DNA of 64,000 nucleotides from contig JAJDAL010000049.1 in NCBI GenBank assembly GCA_029261875.1, positions 142,950-206,949 on the forward strand, in the 5' to 3' direction. The DNA is from Deltaproteobacteria bacterium (GTDB lineage: Bacteria > Myxococcota_A > UBA9160 > JAJDAL01). How positions within the stretch are numbered: position 1 is the first letter of the stretch; every line of letters starts with the position of its first letter. The position numbers and the translations under genes are program-made. Positions 8,328 to 15,810 of this stretch are shown one piece after another. The notes under the pieces are model-generated. The model worked only from the letters and a program-made list of their open reading frames with translations. It was not told the origin of the DNA and did no database searches.

Positions 8328-8843
8328 TCAGCGGGGTCGGGCCGTAATCAGCAAAAGAAAACTTCCGCCCCCGACGCCGACTGCCAGGGCGGCAATCCAC
8401 CCCAGCTCCGGTTGCCAGATCCACAGCAGGCCCGCGATCCCAGCGGAAGCTGCACTCGAGATCTCCGCAAATCGAAACCAGCGCCGTCCGAGAAGGGCCT
8501 CCAAGCGCGCCCGTTCCCGCATGCGCGTGGGACGGGGTACGCGTGGCCTCCGTTCGCGTTGGAGCCCGCGAACGAATCGCATGTAGGCGACTCCCAAGAC
8601 CAGGATCGCACTGGCCGGCGCAATCCAAGTCCAGACCGGGAGACGCCCCGCGAAGCACAAGAGTCCCAACGCGGCCGCACCCAACGAACCGCTGAGCCAG
8701 CGCAGCAGATAGTGGCGCGTAGCGGCTGCGGACCCGCGCGAAAGCAAGACACCGGCGCCCCAGGGGCCCCAGGGATAGAAGACCTCCTCCCCGTCCCCGC
8801 GCGCTTCGAACGCGGTCTCGACCATGGAATGAATGAATCGCAT
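8328..8843 (-). CDS. Four-helix membrane protein coupled to the RHS gene
   Basis: A 171-residue protein I do not recognise. It has a short soluble N-terminus containing FYPWGPWGAG, a pair of hydrophobic helices around residues 45-90, a strongly basic loop (RGLQRERRPRVPRPTRMRER), and a second helix pair around residues 120-168. Its ATG is two bases beyond the RHS stop codon, so the two are almost certainly co-translated. Position directly after a toxin-like RHS gene would fit an immunity or anchoring partner, but nothing in the sequence proves that. Its 3' end faces the acyl-CoA synthetase gene with an eight-base gap and no visible terminator. Confidence 0.65.
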   Translation of the reverse strand: MRFIHSMVETAFEARGDGEEVFYPWGPWGAGVLLSRGSAAATRHYLLRWLSGSLGAAALGLLCFAGRLPVWTWIAPASAILVLGVAYMRFVRGLQRERRPRVPRPTRMRERARLEALLGRRWFRFAEISSAASAGIAGLLWIWQPELGWIAALAVGVGGGSFLLLITARPR

Positions 8844-8845
8844 GA

Positions 8846-11800
8846 TTATTCCCTGCCTCCGGTCGCGCGCCGTACGCGCGCCCACCGCAACAGCCAAAGG
8901 GGGACCGGGAGCGCGAAGGGGTAGAGCGCGGCGGAGCCCGCCCCGCACCCGCCGCCGCCACCACCGCCTCCTCCGAAGCTTCCGCTGACTCCCCCGAAGC
9001 CACCCGCGATACCTAACGAAATAATGCTGACTTCGAATTGAACGTGGATACCGGGAATCGCGTCCTCCCATGAATTCGGCGTCGTGGGTGGAGTCAGTCC
9101 CTCGGCACTCAGGAACTGCTCTGGCCCGGCGGTGCTGATCCCGATATCCGAGGCGGAACTCGAGCCCCCGGGACCTCCACTGTTGCCGGGTAGGAACTCT
9201 TGAATGATCGCGGGGGGCGGCCCCGGGTTGGTTTCCGGGGAGGCGGCGCGAATGGCGAGGACGACCGCGGCCTCTCCGAGAATCGATCCGATCGCGCCCC
9301 CGATGACGGTTCCCACGATCGCTCCCGCGGGCCCTCCCAGGGCAGCCCCGGTTGCAGCGCCCACCACGCCCCCAAAAGCACTTCCGATCGTGGCGCCCGC
9401 GAAGCGCGCAACCGCGATGGCCTTACTGGCGCCGCTGGGGTCCCAGAACCAGACCGGATTGCCGTGCGCGTACGCGTAGGCGTTGACGAGATGCTCGATT
9501 GGGTCCGGTGCGAGGAAACGAGCCGCTTCCGGATCATAGATGCGCGCTCCCAGGACGACGAGTTCGCCGTTCGATGCGCCTTGGGCGAAACGCATGGAAT
9601 CCGCAGAGGAACCGTGTACCGCGTACACCCCGTAGGGTTCGTAATGGTAGTGGCTTACGACGTCGCCGGAATCGTCGGTGACGAACTTCACATTGCCCCG
9701 GAAATCCAGGTGTCGGTAGCTGCGGGCCCCGCTCGCGAAATCGATTCGGACCTCACCTAGATCGATGGCGCGTCCCGCGCCAGTGGAATCCGCTTCGATG
9801 GAACCTCCGAACCGGAAATAGGTGATGCCACCGCTCGCTTGGCGGGAGACCGGTCGACCTCGGGCGTCCCATAGAAACCACGCGTCGCCGATGGACGCGA
9901 TCTGTCCCGCGGCGTTCCAGCTGAGGGGGACACCATCGCGCGACACGGTAAATCCGGCTTCGTCGTAGGTGTATTGGTGGAGCGGTTGGGCGGGGTTCGG
10001 TTGCGTACCGTCGGGCGTGCGGTCGATACCCAGTAGGCGATTGTGTTCCGCGTTGTAGCGGTGTTCGTCGAAATCGCCGTTGACACGGGTGCGCGAAGTC
10101 AGATTGACGAGCGCATCATAGGTTTGGAGGCGAGCCCCCTGGCCCGCAATCGGCACGAAGCCGGCCAGGCGTCGCGCGTGCAGGTCGAGCACGTACTGTT
10201 CATGGGTTTCGACGCTGCCCAGGGCAGCGCCGAAAGTCAGCGTGGTGACCGCGTGACTGCTGTGGTTCGGCCAAATCGTGGTGACCTGATTCGTCGTCTG
10301 TTCGACCGTGTTTCCCGCCGCGTCGAAGGTCGACCAACCCCCGACACCCCCGCTTGCGCCGGGCAACTCTGCCCGGCGCGTCAGTCCGTTGCCGTAGCGG
10401 GTTTCGCTGGTTCGCATGTCCTGGTATTCGAATTCGAGCAGCATCGCGCCGTCGGCGGATTGTCGCGTGGGACGATCCGCAGCGTCGTACTCGGTTGCGA
10501 ATTCCACCAGTGCGGTCCCGTCGGCGTTGAAGAGCGTTCGGCGGACCGTGCGCCCACGGACATCGTATTCGTGCTCGCTCCGCTCGCCGTGGGGAAAATC
10601 CATACGTGCGAGAAAGCCGCTGTCGTCGTACTCATAGGACTCGGCTCCCGCCCAGACCGAATCGAAGACCCGCGCCAGACGTCCTTGGGCGTATTCGAAG
10701 ATCGCGGAGCTTTCCGGAATGCCGAAACGCGAATGCTCGATCTGCGACACGCGTCCTGCGGGATCGTAGGAAGTCGCGGTCCGCATCCCGTTGGCACGCT
10801 CGATCCCGATCGTGCGCCCCAGCAGGTCGCGTTCGAACTGTGTGTTTTGCCAAGCCCCGGAGACCCATTCGCGACGCAGGGCGGGGCGCCCCCAGGGATC
10901 GAAGGCGGTTTCGGTGTCGCCACCGAAGGGCCGCCGGATCCGCTTCCGCTGGCGGTCGCTGCGGTACTCGATTTCGATGAATTCCGGATCGTTTCCGAAT
11001 GCAAACTCCCACCAGTTGGCGCTGTCCAGCCCGATACGCGCGATGTTGCGGTCGCCGTCGAAGCTTCGTGAGACGAATCCGGCATCGGGCAGAAGGCCGG
11101 CGTTGGACAGAAAGAACCCCTTCGTCACGTTGCCGACGAGGTCGAACTCGCGTTCGTCGGAGATCCCCGGTGTGTCGATCCGAGCCGGTTGTCCGTGCGG
11201 CCCGTAGTCGGAAAACGAAACGGCGACACCGGTGGCATCGATCCACTCCCGAAGTTGGGAAAGCGCATCGTATTCCATTCGAATTGCGTCGCCCGTGGCA
11301 TTGCGAATCTCGATGATTCGACCCTGTGCGTCGAAGAGTCGTTCTTCGCGAATGCCAAGATCATCTTCGATCCGAGCGAGGGCGCGTTGGGTCGGGGCGC
11401 TCCGGTCGATTCCGTGGGGCGCATAGGTGAATCGAAACGTGTTGCCCGACGGTGTGGTTTCCGAAACGACGTCACCGGAGCTGTCGTGGGTGCGGAGGAT
11501 GCGACCGCCCCAGGGGAGTTCGAACTCCACGAGGAGCTGGTTCTCCCAGGCGAATGCGTAGCGCTCTTCGACTGCAGGAATCTCGATCTGCAGCGTTCGA
11601 CGCTCCGTGTCGAGGGTCACGATGTGAAGACTTCCCGTGGGATCGATGACCCGGCTCGTGCAGCGTTCCGCGCGGCAAGGGTCGTATTCGAAGCGATAAC
11701 GGGGGGTGGCGGCGGAGGTTTCAGCGGTCCCCGGGTGGCGGAGCTCGACGATGCGTCCCGACCGGATTTCGAACTCGAACCATTCGGATTCGGAGTTCCT

Positions 11801-12580
11801 CAGGCGGGTGATCCGATTGTCCGCGTCGTAGTGGTAGCGATAGCCGCGAGAAGCGGCGTCGGTCTGCTCGAGGTCATGGGCATCGCGGGCGGACACCAGC
11901 CGTCCATCCGCGTCGTAGGAAAAATGGGCCTCGCGGCCCGCGCGGTCTTGGATCGCCGTGATCCGCACGGGATTGGCGGTGTCCTGGTACTGCATGGCGA
12001 AGATGAGTTCGCAATCGCCGGGTGCGATGCATTGGCGAATCTCTCCCAATGCATCGGTGCCCGAGACCAGGATCCGTTCGTATTCGATGCGCGGATACTC
12101 GCCGCTCGACCAATGCAGGGCCGTGAGTTCACCCGCGAAGCCGAACTCGTGGACGAGGCCTCCCTTGGTTTTGATTTCTCGCGGTCCGGCTCCCGGCGTT
12201 GGGTTCTCGATCACCCAGCTCGAGCCGGGGATGGTTTCGCCCGACCCGATTCCGTCGACCGGGTAGGCGGCGCCCGATGCGTCGACGAACGCGACACCGT
12301 CGTAGAAGAATTCATGGCTCCAGCGCCAGCGGCCGTCTGCGCTGTTGTAGTACTGGCCGATCCATTGGGTTCCAAGCCGGGTCTCGATATCGAGATCGAC
12401 GCGGCGCAGCACCAGGTTTCCGTCGGTCAGATTGATGATCCCGCCGGGCGTTGCCAGGCGGGCGGGCGACTCGTAGTCGTAAAGACCGGGTCGCGGGGAC
12501 AGCGGATGGCTCGGCGGGCAACTCGATCCCAGAGCCAACAGCGAAAGCGCCACCAGAAACGAAAAACGAATCCTCGACAT
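8846..12580 (-). CDS. RHS/YD-repeat surface protein with signal peptide and MYXO-CTERM-like tail
   Basis: The 1244-residue protein begins with an export signal (MSRIRFSFLVALSLLALGSSC; Cys21 could be lipidated, though the lipobox is atypical). About residues 60-900 are YD/RHS repeats (YDADGRL, YDALSQL, YDPAGRV, YDAADRP and others). The RHS-associated core follows (LGARIYDPEAARFLAPDPIEH to NPVWFWDPSG). Behind the core is a glycine-zipper hydrophobic stretch, then a linker, then nine glycines, a Cys, a hydrophobic helix and WARVRRATGGRE. That tripartite end resembles MYXO-CTERM sorting tails. The protein is probably exported and surface-anchored. An extension of 27 codons upstream is possible but would remove the signal peptide from the terminus. 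No nuclease-type toxin tip is recognisable. Confidence 0.88.
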   Translation of the reverse strand: MSRIRFSFLVALSLLALGSSCPPSHPLSPRPGLYDYESPARLATPGGIINLTDGNLVLRRVDLDIETRLGTQWIGQYYNSADGRWRWSHEFFYDGVAFVDASGAAYPVDGIGSGETIPGSSWVIENPTPGAGPREIKTKGGLVHEFGFAGELTALHWSSGEYPRIEYERILVSGTDALGEIRQCIAPGDCELIFAMQYQDTANPVRITAIQDRAGREAHFSYDADGRLVSARDAHDLEQTDAASRGYRYHYDADNRITRLRNSESEWFEFEIRSGRIVELRHPGTAETSAATPRYRFEYDPCRAERCTSRVIDPTGSLHIVTLDTERRTLQIEIPAVEERYAFAWENQLLVEFELPWGGRILRTHDSSGDVVSETTPSGNTFRFTYAPHGIDRSAPTQRALARIEDDLGIREERLFDAQGRIIEIRNATGDAIRMEYDALSQLREWIDATGVAVSFSDYGPHGQPARIDTPGISDEREFDLVGNVTKGFFLSNAGLLPDAGFVSRSFDGDRNIARIGLDSANWWEFAFGNDPEFIEIEYRSDRQRKRIRRPFGGDTETAFDPWGRPALRREWVSGAWQNTQFERDLLGRTIGIERANGMRTATSYDPAGRVSQIEHSRFGIPESSAIFEYAQGRLARVFDSVWAGAESYEYDDSGFLARMDFPHGERSEHEYDVRGRTVRRTLFNADGTALVEFATEYDAADRPTRQSADGAMLLEFEYQDMRTSETRYGNGLTRRAELPGASGGVGGWSTFDAAGNTVEQTTNQVTTIWPNHSSHAVTTLTFGAALGSVETHEQYVLDLHARRLAGFVPIAGQGARLQTYDALVNLTSRTRVNGDFDEHRYNAEHNRLLGIDRTPDGTQPNPAQPLHQYTYDEAGFTVSRDGVPLSWNAAGQIASIGDAWFLWDARGRPVSRQASGGITYFRFGGSIEADSTGAGRAIDLGEVRIDFASGARSYRHLDFRGNVKFVTDDSGDVVSHYHYEPYGVYAVHGSSADSMRFAQGASNGELVVLGARIYDPEAARFLAPDPIEHLVNAYAYAHGNPVWFWDPSGASKAIAVARFAGATIGSAFGGVVGAATGAALGGPAGAIVGTVIGGAIGSILGEAAVVLAIRAASPETNPGPPPAIIQEFLPGNSGGPGGSSSASDIGISTAGPEQFLSAEGLTPPTTPNSWEDAIPGIHVQFEVSIISLGIAGGFGGVSGSFGGGGGGGGGCGAGSAALYPFALPVPLWLLRWARVRRATGGRE

Positions 12581-12782
12581 GCTCGACACCCCCGGGCGTA
12601 CGCGACGCCCGTTCTGGGGTGAGAGAAGGCCGGTTGGGGAGCCGGGTGCTCCCGCGATCACGAGATCAAACTATGCGGCGCGAAGCAGCGGCGCTACGGA
12701 AAATTGGAGCGAAGGTCGCCTTCCACTGGCGAACCGCGACGAAATCCGAAGAGCGTCGAAGGATCCCGGTGGTTCGCGCTGC
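12581..12782. other. Spacer between enoyl-CoA hydratase and RHS genes
   Basis: A 202-base gap inside the minus-strand gene row. I see no tRNA, convincing terminator or small gene. It presumably holds the RHS promoter, but no box stands out. Confidence 0.4.
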
Positions 12783-13598
12783 CTATTCGCCGCGGAACGT
12801 CGTCGTTTTCTTCTGGAGGAACGCCAGGGCGGCGTTGCGGAAATCCTGGGTGAGACCCGTTCGAACCATGGCTTCGGCCTCGAGGTCCAACAGGTCGCGG
12901 ACGTCGCTATGGGTGGCAAGGTTCAAATTGCGCTTCATGTAGCGGTACGCGATGGGGGGTCCATCGGCCAAACGTTGGCCCAGGGCGTGGGCCTCGGCGC
13001 GCAACTTGTCGTGATCCACCACCCAGTTCACAACGCCCAGTTCGAGGGCGCGCTTGGAATCGAATCGGTCGCCGAGGAAATAGAGTTCGCGCGCCTTGGC
13101 GGTGCCGACGATCTGCGTGAGGAAGTAGGAGCCTCCAAAATCGCCGGAATAACCGATCTTCGAGAACGCCGTCGTGAAGACCGCGCGATCTCCGGCCATG
13201 CGCAGGTCGCAGGCGAGGGCGAGGGCCAAGCCCGCTCCGGCGGCCGCGCCGTTGATGGCCGCGAGCGTCGGCTTGGGCATCAAATGAAGCGTTGCGCTGC
13301 ATTCCATGGAGCGTCGCAGCGCCGCCACCGCGTGTTCCATCGGGCGTTTGCCCTCTGCGGCCCCGGCCGGCCCCCGGGCGGACATTTCGTGAATGTCGCC
13401 GCCGGCCGTGAAGGCGCGCTCGCCCGCGCCCGTCAGGAGCACGCAGCGAACGTCGGGATCCTGGGCCAGCGCGTCGAGGATACCGGGCAACTGATCCAGC
13501 ATGGCGGTGTTCATGGTGTTCATGTGTTCGGGGCGGTTGAGGGTGACGGTGGCGAGGCCGCCGTCGCGTTCGACTCGAACGATTTCTTCATCGGCCAT
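12783..13598 (-). CDS. Enoyl-CoA hydratase/isomerase family protein
   Basis: A 271-residue crotonase-fold protein. The oxyanion-hole segments are AFTAGGDI and INGAAAGAGLALALACDLRMA, both in standard positions. The usual hydratase glutamates are not clearly placed: the second region reads AFSKIGYSGDFGGSYFLTQIVG, so it may be an isomerase or another crotonase activity rather than a classical hydratase. It would act on CoA thioesters in the cytoplasm. Its ATG lies 11 bases inside the end of kdsB, so translation is coupled to an otherwise unrelated lipopolysaccharide gene. Confidence 0.88.
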   Translation of the reverse strand: MADEEIVRVERDGGLATVTLNRPEHMNTMNTAMLDQLPGILDALAQDPDVRCVLLTGAGERAFTAGGDIHEMSARGPAGAAEGKRPMEHAVAALRRSMECSATLHLMPKPTLAAINGAAAGAGLALALACDLRMAGDRAVFTTAFSKIGYSGDFGGSYFLTQIVGTAKARELYFLGDRFDSKRALELGVVNWVVDHDKLRAEAHALGQRLADGPPIAYRYMKRNLNLATHSDVRDLLDLEAEAMVRTGLTQDFRNAALAFLQKKTTTFRGE

Positions 13599-14343
13599 CG
13601 GGATCTCCTTGCTTCGCGCGTTCTTCTAGGACGGCTTCGACACGTTCGATGTCGAGGGGTTCGTCGACGGGAATACTTTGCCAACCGTCGACGGCCGCTA
13701 CGCGGATACGGAACCCGTTCTCGAGTGCGCGCAACTGTTCCAACCCTTCGGAACGCTCGGCGGCGGTTTGGGGAAGGTCGACGAATTCGAGCAGGAACGG
13801 TCGCCGGTACGCGTAGATCCCGATGTGTTGCCAAAGCGGCGCTTTGGCGTCCGGATGGCGCAGAGCCGGAATCGCGCTGCGCGAGAAGTAGAGCGCGTAC
13901 CCGCTGCGATCGATGACGACCTTCACGCGATTGGGATCCCCGAGCGCCTCGGGCGGGGCGCTGTGAACGAGGGTCGCCATGGGGGCTTCGGGAGAGGCCT
14001 CGAGGGTTTCGACTAGTCGGTCGACGATGGCGCCCTCGATCAGGGGTTCGTCCCCCTGGATATTGACGACGATTTCGTCCTCGAGATTTCGGGCGACTTC
14101 GGCGATGCGGTCGGTTCCGGTTGGGTGCGTGGGGCTCGTCATCACCACCGGTGCCCCGAACGCCCGGCACGCTTCGGCGATGCGTTCATCGTCGGTGGCA
14201 ACCAGCACCTGCCGCAGGGAGCGGGCAGTGCGCGCCCCCTCGTAGACGCGTTGCAGCATGGGCAGGCCTGCGATGGGGGCCAGGGGTTTGCCAGGGAATC
14301 GCGCCGCAGAATAGCGGGCAGGGATGACACCGACGGCTGTCAT
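13588..14343 (-). CDS. kdsB: 3-deoxy-manno-octulosonate cytidylyltransferase (CMP-KDO synthetase)
   Basis: A 251-residue nucleotidyltransferase with the family N-terminus VIPARYSAARFPGKPL, the HPTGTDRIAEV substrate-binding motif and VNIQGDEPLI. It makes CMP-KDO from CTP and KDO for the lipopolysaccharide inner core, so the organism has a Gram-negative outer membrane. I chose the ATG before TAVGVIPAR because it matches the family start and follows TAGCAT by seven bases; an ATG three codons upstream is also in frame. It is divergent from the phosphofructokinase gene across 60 bases. Confidence 0.95.
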   Translation of the reverse strand: MTAVGVIPARYSAARFPGKPLAPIAGLPMLQRVYEGARTARSLRQVLVATDDERIAEACRAFGAPVVMTSPTHPTGTDRIAEVARNLEDEIVVNIQGDEPLIEGAIVDRLVETLEASPEAPMATLVHSAPPEALGDPNRVKVVIDRSGYALYFSRSAIPALRHPDAKAPLWQHIGIYAYRRPFLLEFVDLPQTAAERSEGLEQLRALENGFRIRVAAVDGWQSIPVDEPLDIERVEAVLEERAKQGDPDGR

Positions 14344-14350
14344 GGCCGGC

Positions 14351-14356
14351 ATGCTA
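14351..14356 (-). promoter_or_regulatory. Leaderless-type -10 box of kdsB
   Basis: On the minus strand this reads TAGCAT, seven bases before the kdsB ATG, with no Shine-Dalgarno between. If the alternative ATG three codons upstream were used, the box would overlap the start codon, which favours the shorter form. Confidence 0.35.
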
Positions 14357-14403
14357 CCCGATAGGTACAGTCCCCGCTCCGAAGCCATCGAAGAGGGGGA
14401 ATC

Positions 14404-15654
14404 ATGGCCACGCAATCGAAGACGCCGAGCTTGGGAATTTTGTGCGGGGGCGGGCCGGCGCCCGGCTTGAACGGCGTGATCGGTTCGGCCTCGATCCTGG
14501 CGTTGCGACGCGGCTGGCGCGTTTTCGGCATCTACGACGGCTACCAGGGGTTGATGACCGGCGATCGAAATTGCGTGCGCGAGCTTCACACGGAGGATGT
14601 TTCGCGCATTCATCTTCAAGGCGGATCCATCATTCGCACGTCGCGCGCCAATCCGACCAAGAAAGACGCGGATCTCGCCAAGGTCGTCGAGACCCTCGAT
14701 GCCGTCGGTATCGACCACCTGATCTCGATCGGTGGCGACGACACTTCGTTCTCGGCGCGACGCGTAGGCGAAACCGCCGACGGTCGAATTCGCGTCGTAC
14801 ACGTCCCCAAAACCATCGACAACGATCTCCCGCTGCCCGGTGGTATTCCCACCTTCGGCTACGAGACGGCGCGCGAGCATGCCGCGGACGTCGTCGAGCG
14901 CATCATGGAAGACACACGGACGACGGGTCGCTGGTTCTTCATCATCATGATGGGAAGGACCGCGGGCCACCTGGCGTTGGGGGCGGGGAAATCCGCGGGG
15001 GCGACCCTCACCCTGATCCCCGAGGAGTTCCCCGGTGGGCGCATCCAGATCGAGGACGTGGTCCGAACCCTCGAAGGGGCCATCGTGAAGCGGCTGGCGG
15101 ACGGGCGTCCGGACGGCGTTGCGGTGATCGCAGAAGGGGTGGCGGAATACTTCGATCCCGACGACCCCATTCTGCAGGGCGCGGAGAAAGACGAGCACGG
15201 TCATGTCCGCTTGGCGGAAGTTCCCCTGGGCAAAGTTCTGCGAACCGCAGTTCGGGACTCCCTGGCTGCGCGCGGTGTGAAGGTCACGATCGGAGACAAG
15301 GATGTGGGGTACGAATTGCGCTGCGTTCAGCCCTGCGCGTTCGATCGCGACTATACGCGGGACCTGGGGGTCGGGGCGGTGGAGGCCCTCGCTGCGGGTA
15401 CGAGCCAAGCGATGATCACCCGCCAGGAAAACGGGATCGTGGCGATTCCGTTCTCGGAGATCGCGGATCCAAAAACCGGAAAGACGCGGGTTCGCCAGGT
15501 GGACGTGGCCACGGATTCGTATCGCACCGCCCGAACCCTCCAGATTCGAATCGAGCAAGCCGATCTCGACGATCCCAAGCGCTTGGCCGCCATCGCCAAA
15601 GCTGCGGGGCTTTCCCCTGAGGACGCGAAGCAACGCTACGCCCCGATCGCCTGA
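14404..15654 (+). CDS. 6-phosphofructokinase, probably pyrophosphate-dependent
   Basis: A 416-residue PfkA-superfamily enzyme that phosphorylates fructose 6-phosphate, the committed step of glycolysis. The N-terminal phosphoryl-donor loop is GILCGGGPAPGLNGVI. At the donor-selecting site it has GGDD (residues 110-113) rather than GGDG, and PKTIDND (135-141) with Lys instead of the ATP-type Gly. Both changes are known marks of pyrophosphate-using enzymes, which makes the reaction reversible. The catalytic aspartate lies in TIDND. A GAGGGGG Shine-Dalgarno precedes the ATG. It is divergent from kdsB. Confidence 0.9.
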   Translation: MATQSKTPSLGILCGGGPAPGLNGVIGSASILALRRGWRVFGIYDGYQGLMTGDRNCVRELHTEDVSRIHLQGGSIIRTSRANPTKKDADLAKVVETLDAVGIDHLISIGGDDTSFSARRVGETADGRIRVVHVPKTIDNDLPLPGGIPTFGYETAREHAADVVERIMEDTRTTGRWFFIIMMGRTAGHLALGAGKSAGATLTLIPEEFPGGRIQIEDVVRTLEGAIVKRLADGRPDGVAVIAEGVAEYFDPDDPILQGAEKDEHGHVRLAEVPLGKVLRTAVRDSLAARGVKVTIGDKDVGYELRCVQPCAFDRDYTRDLGVGAVEALAAGTSQAMITRQENGIVAIPFSEIADPKTGKTRVRQVDVATDSYRTARTLQIRIEQADLDDPKRLAAIAKAAGLSPEDAKQRYAPIA

Positions 15655-15745
15655 GGGGCGTGCGCTGGACGTGGGAGTGTCGCGCGTCGTGCAGCTTTCT
15701 CGCGCCTTCACGCTCTCGCATCGGTCCCTCCGAACCGCACGCTTC

Positions 15746-15773
15746 TCAAGCTGAAATTCCCCTCTGCCGATAG
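15746..15773 (+). promoter_or_regulatory. Sigma-28-like promoter of the first coiled-coil methyltransferase gene
   Basis: TCAAGCTG (15746-15753) is followed by 12 bases and GCCGATAG (15766-15773), close to the FliA-type pattern TAAAGTTT-N11-GCCGATAA. The predicted start of transcription is about 30 bases before the ATG. The second paralogue has the same layout, including the 12-base spacer. Confidence 0.45.
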
Positions 15774-15810
15774 TGCTCGCGGGGTGACGTCCAGCCGCCT
15801 TGGGAGAAGC

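Noticed and set aside
10043..12622. Long plus-strand open frames opposite the RHS gene
   Set aside because: They mirror the codon pattern of the RHS coding strand, contain no recognisable motif and lack a Shine-Dalgarno. GC-rich codon use produces such shadows.
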